Assembly (NCBI GenBank): GCA_029215795.1
Contig: JARDYH010000007.1
Location: 103,555,263-103,619,262, forward strand
Direction of reading: 5' to 3'
DNA length: 64,000 bases
From: Anniella stebbinsi
Lineage: Eukaryota > Chordata > Lepidosauria > Squamata > Anniellidae
Part shown: positions 10,788 through 21,901 of the stretch, piece after piece
How the letters are laid out: every line of letters starts with the position of its first letter
Position numbering within the stretch: position 1 is the first letter of the stretch
Notes under the pieces: generated by a model
What the model was told of the DNA's origin: nothing
Database searches by the model: none
Seen by the model: only the letters and a program-made list of their open reading frames with translations
Made by a program: the position numbers and the translations under genes

Positions 10788-11182
10788 CTATAGGGATTGA
10801 GAGTACACAATGTGACAGCAGGGAAGGTAAGCCTATCAGAGTTGAAGTTCAACTGCAGGTTGACAGGAAAGCTGAAGTACTCTCTATAGATAATTCCAAA
10901 CTGCCAGTACATGAGCCCAAAGGTGAGGAAGAAGAGTACCGACCAGAAGGCAGTCTTCATCTTGTTCTTCTTAGAGCAAACCAGCCGGATGGCTCCGTGG
11001 ATGGTGGTGTTGTTACAAAAGAACTGGAAAAGCTCTTGGTAGGAACTGTAGAACCCAAGGAGGCCGTCGCTTTCTTCTCTTTTCTCTCCTTCCATCTCTT
11101 CTCCCCCCTTCATTTTCTGCTGTACAGCTTCTACTTTGAGCTGTTCTATCCTCTTGGCTACTGGTGAATTTTCAGTCTTCAT
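10788..11182 (-). CDS. SCNN1A: SCNN1A (ENaC alpha), first coding exon (HG motif, TM1)
   Basis: The exon encodes residues 1-132 (the last codon is split AG|G). The proposed ATG at 11182-11180 starts [10 protein letters not shown]. The acceptor (cctttcag, AG at 11198-11197) lies 14 nt upstream, so the exon also holds a short 5' UTR. Visible family features are a Glu/Lys-rich cytoplasmic tail (1-45), [17 protein letters not shown] with the His62-Gly63 gating motif, TM1 (about 76-98, [18 protein letters not shown]), and the post-TM1 [12 protein letters not shown]. All align closely with alpha-ENaC. The frame stays open from the ATG back to the acceptor (GTA GTG GCA ACT), so translation from an upstream exon cannot be excluded. 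Promoter and 5' exon were not identified. The plus-strand open frame at 10655-11167 is an antisense shadow. Confidence 0.95.
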
Positions 11183-11334
11183 AGTTGCCACTACAGCTGA
11201 AAGGAATATTCACAAATATTCAACATTTGCCCCGTCCCATGTCATTACTCAACTGTCAAAGTAAAATTCTGAATTCAAAATTTGAATTCACATTTTGATA
11301 CTTCAGCTTTGGAAATCAGAGTGTCTTAAACTAA

Positions 11335-11410
11335 ATCCCAAGCCTATGCATGGTTACTCAAAGGTAAATCCCACTGAGTTCAATCGGATTGGCTCCCAAG
11401 TAAGTGGGCC
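11335..11410. repeat. Short dispersed repeat (cttactcccaggtaag type)
   Basis: aatcccaagcctatgcatgg and aaatcccactgagttcaatc, then ggctcccaagtaagtgggc, belong to a dispersed family that also appears at 21903-21962, 38640-38740 and 42535-42580. The class is uncertain. Confidence 0.5.
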
Positions 11411-11504
11411 AGAGATTTCTTGCTATCTCTTGATAGTTTAGAATTTGGCAGATATCAAACATGAAATTTCAGAAATGTATCAAATATTGTGTGATACTAC
11501 AAAG

Positions 11505-11595
11505 AATCTTGTAGCACCTTAAAAACTAATAAGTTCATTATGGCATAAAGTAGCTTTTGTGGACTCAAATCAGATGTACTTCAGACTAACCTACC
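11505..11595. repeat. Short dispersed repeat ('aatcttgtagcaccttaaa' type)
   Basis: aagaatcttgtagcacctta, then a ttatggcataaagtagctttt stretch and gatgtacttcagactaa. Related inverted sequence occurs at about 28100-28150 (catgaaagcttacgccattt then gactttaaggagcc), and a weaker copy at 5985-6030. It is an ancient interspersed repeat of uncertain class, followed by a poly-C run (11601-11615). Confidence 0.45.
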
Positions 11596-11787
11596 TATAC
11601 CCCCCCCCCCCCCGGATGTCAGACATGAAGTACTATTGCATGTCAGCTACCAATTTCGATCAAAATAGTACTTATTATTTTTATAGTGCTTAAAAACTAA
11701 GCACTGCAAAAATATTAAATACTGCATGTTAGCTTTTAAGTATATATGAAAAAAAACCATTGGATGTCAGCTATCAAACAACAACAT

Positions 11788-11950
11788 AAGAAGAACCTTG
11801 CCGGATCCGACCAAGGGTCCATCTGGTCCAGCATTCTGTTCACACAGGGGCCAACCAGCTGTTGATGGGGGATACACAAGTAATACACCATAAACTGGAG
11901 GCTGCAGTTGTAATTAAATCTGCAAACAGGTGCCGTTGACACACAACCAC
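11788..11950 (+). repeat. Dispersed retroposon fragment ('ataagaag...ggtccatctggtcc')
   Basis: It begins caacataagaagaaccttgc, then gaccaagggtccatctggtc and agcattctgttcacacaggg. A second copy is at 41980-42135. The pattern is that of a widespread amniote LINE/SINE-type repeat; I cannot assign the subfamily. Confidence 0.6.
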
Positions 11951-12299
11951 TGAATTTATGATTTTTTTACAAAGACTAATGAGATTTATTTCATAATAAT
12001 AAATTATTTTATCACATATATGACTATTCATTAAACAAAAAACCTACGGTTTACAAAAACAATGTTAAGGCTCTACAGATTCGAACCAAGCACCAAAAAG
12101 CAGGGAAATTGGGAGTTAAGGCTCACAAGCCTTAACGCCACATCGTCCCTAAGGAGGCAGAAAGTGCAAGTGAAATTCTCCCAAAGCAGATAAACCATGA
12201 GGACAGGGTGGAGAATATGATATGCAGAGGTGACTGTGAGATTGTGGAAAACTGATCACGAACAACTTAGGGCCACCTACTTCTCTTTTTTTGTTTAGA

Positions 12300-12425
12300 G
12301 CAGCCCTTCCCCAACTTGGTGCCCTCCAAAGGTGTTGGACTACAACTCCCATCATTGCAAGTCAGTATGTCCCATGGTCGGGAATGCTGGGACTTGTCAT
12401 CTCAAACACCTAGAGGGCTGAAATT
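12300..12425. mobile_element. MITE-like palindromic repeat ('ggactacaactcccatcat')
   Basis: Left arm: ttggtgccctccaaaggtgt, then tggactacaactcccatcat. Right arm (imperfect complement): gggaatgctgggacttgtca, then caaacacctagaggg. This is a common small palindromic DNA-transposon-like repeat. Bases 12427-12475 directly after it (taaagttacataagccctgg, then catatggtcagcc) are a terminal fragment of the TAGGGTGACCA family. Confidence 0.6.
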
Positions 12426-12806
12426 CCCTAAAGTTACATAAGCCCTGGCCTCCTTTTCATATGGTCAGCCTAAATATACAAAAGTTAAAAATATAATTAA
12501 ATACTTTTCAATATTAAAGCATTTTAAACATTTCAAATGCATAACAATTTAAAAGTCAAAGGTATAGACAGAGGTCCAGATTATTTGCCAAAGGCCTGCT
12601 GGAACAAAAAAGGGGTTGTCTGCCTCCAAAAATACATCAAGGAGGGAGTCAGTGTAGACTGCAAGGATTAGAAAGAAAATCCATGTGTGTACACTATGCA
12701 AAATAAACAACAGCTCAACTGTTTCTAAACCTTATTAGAAAAACAGGGTGACTAGGCCGAAACCAACGTTGTAGGCCCAGAAGCACTTTAAAAGGTTTCA
12801 ACATTG

Positions 12807-14846
12807 TGTGAGGAAGACGACTTGCCCTCTCGATCCCTGTCCTTCCTGGCTGGTCGTCCAGGGAGGAGATGCAGTTAGATCACATCTACAGCATATCATT
12901 AATGCATCTCTCAGGGAGGGGAGCTTTCCATCATGTTTAAAAGAGGCGGTGGTAAGGCCGCTTCTAAAAAAGCCCTCCCTGGATCCCCTGGACTTTAATA
13001 ACTACAGGCCAGTATCAAATCTTCCATTTTTGGGCAAGGTGATCGAGAGAGCAGTTGCTTTTCAACTCCAGGCAGTCTTGGATGACACTGATTTTCTAGA
13101 CCCATTTCAAACCGGCTTCAGAGCAGGATACGGAGTTGAGACCGCTTTGGTCGCCTTAGTAGATGATCTACGCCTTAGTATCGACAGGGGGAGTGTGTCC
13201 CTGCTGGTACTCTTGGACCTCTCAGCGGCTTTCGATACCATCGACCATGGTATCCTTCTGGAGCGCCTGGGGGAATTGGGAATCGGGGGCACTGTGCTTC
13301 AGTGGTTCCGATCCTATCTCTCGGGCAGGCTCCAGATGGTGATGCTTGGGGATAGCTGCTCTTCAAAAAAGGAGCTGCTATGTGGTGTACCACAAGGTGC
13401 CATCCTTTCCCCAATGCTGTTTAACATTTACATGAAACCGCTGGGAGAGATCATCCGGAGGCATGGGGCAGGGTGCTATCAATACGCTGATGACACCCAA
13501 ATATATTTCTCTATGCCTTCGACAACATCGTCAGCTAAGGATAGTGTGTCTCCTCTGAATGAATGCTTGGAGGTGGTAATGGGCTGGATGAGGAAAAACA
13601 AACTGAAGCTGAATCCAGACAAGACGGAGGTGCTTGCTGTCAAAGGCCCCAACCTGGGTCTGGAGGTGTGTCAACCAGTTCTGGATGGGGTTACACCCCC
13701 CCTGAAAGATTGTGTTCGCAGCTTGGGGGTACTCCTGGATCCGTCGCTCCAGATGACAGCTCAGATTGATGCGACGGCCAGGAGTGCCTACTATCAGCTT
13801 CGGCTGATACGCCAGCTGCGCCCCTTCCTAGAGTTGGAAGACCTAAAGACGGTAGTGCACGCACTGGTAACTTCGAGGCTCGACTTCTGCAATGCGCTGT
13901 ACATAGGGCTACCTTTGTGCCTAGTCCGGAAACTTCAGCTTGTTCAAAATATGGCAGCCAGGTTGGTCACCGGTACACCTAGGGGTGATCACATTACACC
14001 AGTTTTAAAATCGCTTCACTGGCTGCCAATCAGTTTCCGGGCGAAGTATAAAGTGTTGGTTATTACCTTTAAAGCCCTACATGGTTTGGGTCCAGGGTAC
14101 CTACGGGATCGCCTTCTCCCATACAATCCGCCCCGCACACTTAGGCCTCCTCCACACGAGACGTTTAATGAGCCTTGAAGGCTCATTATAAATTTTACCT
14201 ACACACGAGCGGAGCGCAAAACGGGCGTACAGGCGCGTTATCTCCCCGATAATGCGCATTTTCGAACGCGCGTTAAATAGCGACTTTTATTTTGCTCCGG
14301 CCGTTAAAGCGCATTTTCGCTGTGTGAACAAGCGATTATGCGCATTAACTACCTGTAAAGTGCTTTTTGGGCATCTTTTAATGCGCTTCGCCGCTTCTCG
14401 CCGCCTCCCGTGCAGAGGGATTAGGCGTAAATGCGCCTCCGCGAAAATGCGCATAATCCCCGAACCGGGCGCAAAAGCGCATCCTTGTGGAGGGGGCCTT
14501 AGGTCCTCTGGGAAGAACTTACTCAAGCCAGTCAGAACTAGGCTGGCGGGTGTTACCCAGAGGACCTTCTCTTCCATCGCTCCCAGACTATGGAATGGTC
14601 TGTCGGAGGAGGTTAGACAAATTGACAGTCTTCATGAATTTAAGAGAGTCATGAAGACTGTCCTCTTCCGACAGGCCTATCCAGATGAATTTTAAGATGT
14701 TTTTAATGTTGTATTTTTCTCTTGTTTTTAATTTTTTTTTTTTAACTGTTGTGATTTTTATGTTTTATATTGTTGTTGTTCCCCGCCTCGATCCGGAGGG
14801 AGAGGCGGGCTACAAATAAATATTATTATTATTATTATTATTATTA
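12807..14846 (+). mobile_element. L2-clade LINE, 5'-truncated, RT frame largely intact
   Basis: An open frame from 12808 reads through the reverse transcriptase domain to 14143 before entering an inserted element. Visible RT motifs in order are NYRPVSNLPFLGKVIER, FQTGFRAGYGVETAL, LLDLSAAFDTIDHGIL (catalytic Asp), GVPQGAILSPMLFNIYM, YQYADDTQIYF (catalytic YADD) and KLKLNPDKTEVL. These are typical of L2-clade non-LTR retrotransposons. After the insertion, the C-terminal part continues from about 14502 to the stop near 14694 (ending FRQAYPDEF). A T-rich 3' UTR with ccccgcctcgatccggaggg follows, then an (ATT)n tail at 14818-14846. The endonuclease part is absent through 5' truncation. A more decayed relative is at 55143-57860 on the minus strand. 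Confidence 0.95.
14144..14498 (+). mobile_element. PIF/Harbinger-like MITE (355 bp) inserted in the L2
   Basis: The termini are ggcctcctccacacgag (14144) and the inverted ttgtggagggggcc (to 14498), with a TTA duplication on each side (14141-14143 and 14499-14501). Removing it restores contiguity of the L2 sequence (cgcacactta / ggtcctctgg). A 3-bp TWA target and GGCC ends fit PIF/Harbinger. The body is dense in ATGCGCAT/GCGCAT motifs (for example gataatgcgcattttcg and aagcgattatgcgcatt). A same-length copy in the other orientation is at 31118-31472. Confidence 0.85.
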
Positions 14847-16160
14847 ACATTGTACTTAAAACTTAACACCGGCCCAAACTAATTAAATGAAGTGTTTGAA
14901 GCTTTCAACTTTATAGTAGTATGGACCAAACTCTTAGAAAAGAAGGAAGGAGCACTGTGTGTGAGTGGGGTGCAGGAAATTAAAAGAAAGGTATAGCTAC
15001 CTATTCCCAGGAGAGATCTGAAGATCAGGTTACCATGGATCCAGAGGAGCCACACCCTGCTTCACCAGGGAGCAAAAGAGCAAACTGGCCTTATGAAGAT
15101 AGCCCAAATTTCTCTCAGAGCCAAAGGAATTTATGTTCCAGAAGAGAAAAGAGAAACTCTTCTTCACTCAAAAGGTCTGTGCTAGAGGCAGCGGCCATTT
15201 CACCCACCCACCCCACATTCTAAGGCAGGAGGGAGGGGGGAGAGCGACGCTACTGAGCGTGTGTCACGCTATGAGGGAAGATGGCCGCCTCATTGACTTG
15301 AATGAGAGGTTAAAATAGTCCTTAAAAGTCAACTGAAGGGATTTTTTTTAAAAATGAAAAGCTTTCCACCAACTACAGTCAAGGAGGAAGAAGACCCCAC
15401 CACTGGATTAATTAATAAGGCTCTAGAAATTATGCAAATTGTGAGCACAAAAGTCGCAACCCAGAAGTGATTTTACAAAAGCAGGGAGACAGGTTTGTAT
15501 TCCTTTTCTACCTTAAACTGCTCTCCTTCCCTCAATCTTTCACCAATCTTCTTGAAATTTTCAGGTAATGTAAAACACACATTTCTTTCTGGTGAAACAT
15601 TTTTGATTTTATGGCTGTTAGAATGACCCCCCCCCCCCCCCATTATCACTTTAACATGGCAGAATGTGTTTTTTACTGACGGCCCTTAACAATGGAGGCA
15701 CGGCTGTGCCTCCATTAATTTGTCTGTTACATTTTCACCTACTAATGAATACATCAGTTAAGCCAATAATCACCACTGCTGATGATTACATAAACACTCC
15801 TAATATAACAAATATATCTGTGCTAATTGTCACAAATCAATAAATCCCAATAAGGTTAACACTCCTCGTTATAACAATTGTATCTAAGCTAATTCTCACG
15901 TATCACACAACAGGTATCTGGATTGTTAATCCCGTTTCAAGAATTCCTCTTCTTCAAGTATCAATATGCATAATTATCTGAAAAGGAACAAACAGGGGCT
16001 TGACAGTGTTCCACAAAAATATACAGTGTAGCAAGACTCAGTTTATTTCTCAAAACATTAAAAGTGCTATACATAATACTCACTTCCATATATACGTGAA
16101 TACGGAGGATGTATAGGAGGCAAACCATTCTCTTATTTTTAATTAGGGAACACTCGTTAC
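14847..16160. other. Intergenic, no gene seen
   Basis: AT-rich DNA with a CpG-bearing patch near 15200-15300 (gagcgacgctactgagcgtg) and a poly-C run at about 15629-15641. I see no exon with supported splice sites. Confidence 0.5.
15792..15906. repeat. Tandem duplication, 66-bp period
   Basis: aacactcctaatataacaaa, then tgtgctaattgtcac (from 15792), is repeated in diverged form as aacactcctcgttataacaa, then taagctaattctcac (from 15858). It is an old two-copy tandem repeat. Confidence 0.75.
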
Positions 16161-16405
16161 TGGGCACTCATGGATTTTTGCGGGTCCCTCTCACGATGAC
16201 ATATGCCTCCTGTGCACCTCCCACCCCTTCTAGCCTTCTTCGCACAACAAAAAACCCCACCCTAGTAAGTCAGATTTATTTTTAAAGATAGAGGTTGCCG
16301 CTATCTCCTGCTGTGTGCAGAAGAAGCAGCACAATCAAAAAGGCCCACTGAATGGGCCACATGCACGTTTACTTCCTCAAAAGAGGAAGTAATGAGGGAC
16401 AAACA
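16160..16405 (+). repeat. Unclassified dispersed repeat, copy 1
   Basis: Segments such as gatagaggttgccgctatctcctgc, tgaatgggccacatg and aaaagaggaagtaatgaggg occur inverted at 26980-27215 (ccctcattacttcctctttt, catggcccattca, gcacacagcaggagatt). The two copies define a family I do not recognise. Confidence 0.65.
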
Positions 16406-17250
16406 CGTTGGCGGAGAAGTGATGGTAAGCTAATATGTGGCTAATAACATTTTTTAAGGGAAAGGTACAATATCCATCCACAACAATACCCACTGAACAA
16501 AGTGACAAATTAAGATCTTCGAGACATATGACTGTCCTTATCCTCACACTTTTGTGTGCTTAGCTCTGTAACTATTCCTTAAATGTATTTCAAAGGCTAA
16601 TTTTAGTTTATTGACTTGAACTGCCATGAGAAAATGAATTCTGGTTCAGATTATCTGAAACTATATTTACGGTTGCCTATTAAATGTTCAGAAATAAAAA
16701 CTGTCCGGGTTTTGTCAGCTTCCCCATATAGATTTAAATGTGTTTATTTCTTTATAATCCTTTAGTCTAATCTCTTAGTTTAATTTCTGCACTGGCAGTA
16801 ACATTTTAAATAGATGTTTTGCTTTAATGTTACTGTAACTTGTTTAAGGAGGTTGCATGTACCTGAAAAGCAGTATATACATGTTTGTAATAAATACAAC
16901 GAAATAACTAAATTAGGGACACATTGCTATACTGAAAATCTGCTGGCTGAGGGGCCATAGAGGTTGGCAGAAGCCCCACCACACAGCTGGAATTCTGGAC
17001 ATGCCACGAAAATCATGCTGGTGCAAGACCTCAGATATGCTGATGGAAGATGTCAACTGGCAAGGCTGTCCCATTAGTGAAGATGATATGTCCACAGAAC
17101 AGCTGAACCAGGATTTAGTGGTGGGCAAGATGTGGACAGCTCAGGGGAGAAGCACTGATGCCATATCCTATACTTCTTAAAGTTGATGGTGCAACTTTAC
17201 ACAAGCTCCAGGCCTGGCCCAGGAAATTCCGCTGCCATTGACTTCCCCTG

Positions 17251-17251
<1 letters not shown>

Positions 17252-17282
<31 letters not shown>
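17252..17282. repeat. (CA)n microsatellite
   Basis: About 15 uninterrupted CA units. Confidence 0.95.
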
Positions 17283-17283
<1 letters not shown>

Positions 17284-17874
17284 AGAAGAGAAAATATTCT
17301 CAGGTGTCTGAAAAACCTTTTCTTATGCATTTCCAAGAACTTTCCTTCCTTAGTCCCCCCCTCCCCCCAATTGTGTCACAAAGAGCTCTTCCAATGCTTC
17401 CTCTGTCTTAAAATGCCCCAGGAGCATTTTCTCTTCTGTTTTGGGACACATAAGTGTCTTCCCCTCTTGTTATCCCCCCTGCCCCCGCACAAACATATCA
17501 CCATGACAGAACATAGGTTATGACATAATTCAGTGTGCAATCACAGGTCCTCCACACGGAAAGACCCTCACTCCAATGATAGGGCACAGGGCATGGGGAC
17601 ATATCTCTCTGGCCTCACATCAATACCCACTTAGTGCCCCCAAGGGGAATTCTGGTGAGGGGGGGAAGACTATGGCAAAAGGGCACCTCGTTCACAAACA
17701 GCCTGGCCTCAGATCACACAGGGGAACTTGAGCCTATTGCTATTTCTCTGCCCAGAGCCCTAACAGGGACTTTGCCTTGGGACTCCAGATGCAAACCTCC
17801 AACACCAAACTCCATTCCAACAACTCCCAAGACAAAGGACCTCACACAAGTAAGTAAAGGAAGGGGGCATATGT

Positions 17875-18100
17875 TACTTATTGATTACCTTTATATCCCT
17901 CTTTTTTTGTCCAAGGACCCCAAGGTGGCATACATAATCCTCCTCCTCTCCATTTTATCCTCACAACAACAAGCTTGTGAGGTAGGCTGGGCTGAGAGTC
18001 TGTGATTGGCCCAAAGTCACCCAGTGAGCTTCACAGCCAAGTGGGGACTAGAACCTGGATCTCCTGACTCCCAGTCCAACACTTGAACACTGTTAGAATG
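17875..18100 (-). mobile_element. MIR-like tRNA-derived SINE
   Basis: Plus-strand sequence tccaaggaccccaaggtggc, then tcctcacaacaacaagcttg, tgaggtaggctgggctgaga, caaagtcacccagtgagctt and gtggggactagaacctggat. Read on the minus strand the last segment supplies a B-box-like GGTTCTAGTCCCC near the 5' end, with a MIR/CORE-type body behind it. It is an old amniote SINE. Confidence 0.65.
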
Positions 18101-18800
18101 TATAATTCTACTGCAACTGCCACCCATCTCTTCCCTCTACCTACTTTGCCATATATGACTACTATGTCTTGTCTGAACTATGTAGCTCTAATACTCTTTT
18201 TCTGCTGCCGAACAGTGAAAAGCCATGTCCTCCACACAGAGGAGATCCTCATCCTCATCTCTGTTGGCCAAGGCCAAGCACACCACCCCAACCATTGTCA
18301 CTGCTGGCCAAACTCATGAGCATTTTTGCCTTTCAGGGTCACAGCCCAGCTGCAGACAGCAGAACAAACTGTTGCCAGGCAAACAAGACGCAATAGGGTA
18401 TTCATGTATTAAGCAGGAGGGTGTGTGTGTCTATATGTGTTTTACACGCACCACTTACTTTGCTGTGCTCTATCACTTCAGGTACTTTTCCTGCCAGCTG
18501 GGCTCCCTTCCTGAAGGAGCGAGGGACTGGCAGGAAAGTGCTTAGAGCAACGTGGTGCAGAGTGGTAAGTGGTAGTGCAGGGAGAGTTCTGCTCTCCTCA
18601 CCCTCTCACCACTTTTGGTGTTAGAATTCAACCTCTCCCTGTGTATGCATGAACAGAGTACACCTGTGAACAATAAATGTGGAATACACATCTCTTTGTA
18701 AGGCATGGAAATCATAAGCACTGGAAAAAGAATAATAAAAGTGGTTTGGGAAGCAACAGAATATTGAGGGCAAAATAACATCGACACAATGGGTTATAGT

Positions 18801-18882
18801 TAGGGCTGTGCACGGATCCGGATTGGGCCCAATCCGGACCCGACAGATCGGGATCGGATCGGGGGGTCCGTGCACAGCCCTA
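18801..18882. mobile_element. Minimal (82-bp) hAT-like element
   Basis: The ends are tagggctgtgcacggatccg (18801) and ggggggtccgtgcacagccc followed by ta (to 18882). The interior is almost nothing but GATC-rich subterminal sequence (gatcgggatcggatcgggg). The flanking 8-mers gttatagt (18793-18800) and gttgtagt (18883-18890) match at 7 of 8 positions, consistent with an aged 8-bp duplication. It is the smallest member of the TAGGG(A/C)TGTGCAC family. Confidence 0.8.
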
Positions 18883-18996
18883 GTTGTAGTGTGTCTCTTG
18901 TGCTCCATGCCTGAGCCAGATGGTAAAGTACTGGGATAAAATGCTAGTGTAGTTTAGCTCTTAGCTGGCAGCCTCAATGCAATGAAATGGGCAACA

Positions 18997-19042
18997 TCAC
19001 TTATCTCTATCTCTGTCTATCTGTCTATCTGTCTATCTATAT
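18997..19042. repeat. (TCTA/TCTG)n microsatellite
   Basis: Impure tetranucleotide repeat tatctctgtctatctgtcta continuing to tctatatcc. Confidence 0.85.
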
Positions 19043-20800
19043 CCAGACTCTAGTTAGAGGTGAAAAATCCCAGGAGACACAAAGCACAGTGTAATCCCCC
19101 ACCAAAAAAGAGTGGGTGGCAAACAATGTGACAAGAGCTGGTGGGGGAGACAGAGCGAGACAAAAATTCTGTATTTCAGTGGGTACCTGAAGGATAGCTA
19201 CTAGTGGCCGGCTTTTAAAACATCACAGCAGAAACAGGATGCAGGGCACTAGACTCCAAAAAGGGTGCATACTCCCATCCTGGGATCAGAATGTGGGGCT
19301 GAACCCATCAGGGATCCACTTATGGAGTTGCACTGTTTTTCACTGGCCCCTCTGTGCCTTTAAAGAGCAGTCTGCCGTGCCAGAATTTTAGCTCCTAGCA
19401 TGAAGAGAAAATGATGAGAAAATTACATTTTGCTTGCTAAATCTTTGCATGCTTGGCTGTTGTTAAAGACACAGGAGGAGGGCAATAATAATAATGATAA
19501 TAATAGGTCACAATTATTCCATCAGTCACATCAGTCACCGGCATCACATCAAAAAACTATACAGAAAACCATCAGAAACTGGGCCTTCCAAAATACATCC
19601 ACACCATCATCCAGAAAGCAGTCATACTCAAAACATGCCCAATTGTCAGGAAATTCCTGAATCTGTAAAAGACAGCATGACTTGGCAAAGCGAGTGAGAA
19701 AGAGATAATAATAATACCCAATCTGGCAACCTTGTTCAGTTATAGGCATGACTTGTTATTCTAGTGGAAAATAACTGGCTCTGTCCTCACAGCCTCCCGC
19801 CTATCCTGTCTTTCTTCAGTGGTTATTCCTTTCTCTCAGGTGCGCAGTGACCACCTCCCTGCACCCAGCCTCAGAAGAAGTGGCTTGAAAGCAGGACTCG
19901 AATCAACAGAAACCAACCTCTTGTGTTTTGCCTTTGATGATACTTCGGTCCTGGTGTCTTTTCTCTGGAGGTCCTGCTCCCCCAGGAGCCGGGTTCTCCC
20001 TTCCCGAAGAGAGGTCCTTTCTTTCCTTTATTTTTTGGGGCTGATCTCAGAAGGCTGGCCCTGCCTTGCTGGCAGCTCCCTTTTCCTGATGGTTGGGATT
20101 AAACTGGTTCCTTTCCAGATCTATCTTGCAATTTGTCCGGCCCTGGCCCTCCCTGCCTCTCCCCGCCCATGTGAGGGGCTGAGATGAAAGAAAAGTCTCT
20201 TCAGCAGCAGCTGCAGCAGCAGGAGTGCTGGGTGATACTCGAAGGAAGAAAAGGTTGGGAAAGATGGGAAAAAGGAGAAGAGAGGATGGTGGAGACAGTA
20301 GAAGAAAATGAGGCTCTGTCTGCCCTGTGGGACATTTTTGAAAGGGATTTACGTGTGATGAAGTTACAGTTACTAGTTCTACTTTGATTTTTCATTGTAC
20401 ATTGCGGTATTGTTTGCTCCCTTCTCAGGCTCCTTTCCCAGGTAACAAGGTGACTGGCATTGATAACAGGTGGGTGAGATTGGATCATCTGTCATTCCTC
20501 TAGATCAATGGTGCAGAAAGTGTTGGGGGGAAAGAAAAGAAACTGTAGGGTAGCAATAAGTGTGTGTGTGTGTGTGTATTGGTGGGTGTGAAAGGGGGAG
20601 TGGGTGGGAGGATGTGTATAAATGCAGTGTATATGTGGCTTTGCCCCCCTAACTGCTGGCACCCACCCCACAGAAAGTTATCTACAAGGGAACGCGGCTC
20701 TTGGGGTGAAAAAGGTCATCTCCTGCGCTTCCCTACTCTAGTTTCACTGTTTTAAAAAAGCTCATAATAGCTGGCTGCTGGGTACTCATTCCTCACAATC
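19043..20800. other. Intergenic, no gene supported
   Basis: Open frames at 19819-20187 and 20184-20387 (the latter beginning with a Gln-rich run from a CAG-rich stretch) have no recognisable domain or partner exon. A (GT)n run lies at 20561-20578. I do not call a gene here. Confidence 0.45.
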
Positions 20801-20925
20801 ATAGAGCCTATCTACACTACTGCTTTAAAATGGTTTATAACAGTTTTAAACCGGTTAATTACGGCTATTAACCGGTTTAAAACTGTTATAAACCGTTTTA
20901 AAGCAGTAGTGTAGATAGGCTCTAT
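20801..20925. mobile_element. Near-perfect palindromic MITE (125 bp)
   Basis: atagagcctatctacactac and tgctttaaaatggtttataa run into a mirror copy ttataaaccgttttaaagca and gtagtgtagataggctctat around a centre near 20863 (ttaattacggctattaa). The whole sequence can fold into one hairpin. No convincing target-site duplication. A diverged relative is at 44837-44965. Confidence 0.85.
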
Positions 20926-21342
20926 AGTCAAATACGAAGGAGGAAAGCAGCAAATTGGATATGGAAGAAGGTGCACAAAGACACAAAGAGACCTGCTCAT
21001 GAACAACAGTCAAAATACTTTCCTTCCACTCACTTTTGTTGTGCAGCACATGGGGATAGGATGGCCTTTTCCATGAGGGAATGAGTTCAAAGCAGTAATG
21101 GCAGAGATGTCTAAAAAAACTTTAAAGAGGTTCGTTGAATATCCCAAAAACTTTTGTGGAATTTTTGGGAACAGTTAAACACTGATTGGCCCTCCAAATA
21201 ACATCCGGTATGCACTAGGACCTAGAGGCCACTAGAAACCTGGACCCCTCCAGATGGGACAGGGTCTCTCCCTGCTGTCCTTTCCATTTCTGCATCTAAT
21301 GATTCCATGAACCCTGAACCCTCACATCTTTTCCACCTCCAG

Positions 21343-21662
21343 TAGGGTGACCAGATAAAATCCAGGTCAGGGCTCATGTAACTTTAACAGTTGTAGAGAA
21401 AAGGGAATTTCAGCCAGTGTCATTTGTATGCAATTAGTTCCTGGTGAAATTCCCTCTTCATAACAACAGTTAAATGTGCATGCACTATACTAGTGTGACC
21501 ATATACAAAAGAAGGCAGGCCCCCTGCAACTTTAACTGTTGTGATGAAGAGGGAATTTCACCAGGAACTAATTGCATACAAATGACACTGGCTGAAATTC
21601 CCTTTTCTCTACAACTCTTAAAGTTACATGAGCCCTGACCTAGATTTTATCTGGTCACCCTA
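21343..21662. mobile_element. TAGGGTGACCA-family hAT-like palindromic element
   Basis: It begins tagggtgaccagataaaatc and ends gattttatctggtcacccta. The two halves are imperfect inverted copies of each other: ctttaacagttgtagagaaa pairs with the ttctctacaactcttaaag side. Flanking 8-mers do not match well. Full family structure is clearer at 27353-27671. Confidence 0.75.
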
Positions 21663-21705
21663 CCTTTGTGTGACCCATTCCTACTTTGTAATACTCACTG
21701 GAGGT

Positions 21706-21901
21706 TAGGGTGACCAGATAAAAGTTGCAGGGGCCCTGCCTTCTTTTGTATATGGTCACTCTAGTATAGTGCCTGCACCTTTAACTATTGTGATGAAGAG
21801 GGAATTTCACCAGGAACTAATTGCATACAGATTACACTGGCTGAAATTCCCTTTACTCTACAACTGTTAAAGTTACATGAGCCCTGACCTGGATTTTATC
21901 A
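21706..21901. mobile_element. Second, incomplete TAGGGTGACCA-family copy
   Basis: It starts tagggtgaccagataaaagt about 45 bp after the preceding copy. It continues through caggggccctgccttctttt and ggaactaattgcatacagat to gacctggattttatc, where the final ggtcaccta terminus is missing. It may be a rearranged or deleted copy. Confidence 0.65.

Noticed and set aside
10655..11167. 170-aa plus-strand open frame
   Set aside because: It is antisense to the first SCNN1A coding exon, which has clear homology and splice sites.
20184..20387. Possible Gln-rich small protein starting MKEKSLQQQLQQQ
   Set aside because: A CAG-rich stretch gives the glutamines; no homologue recognised, no supporting exon or splice signal.
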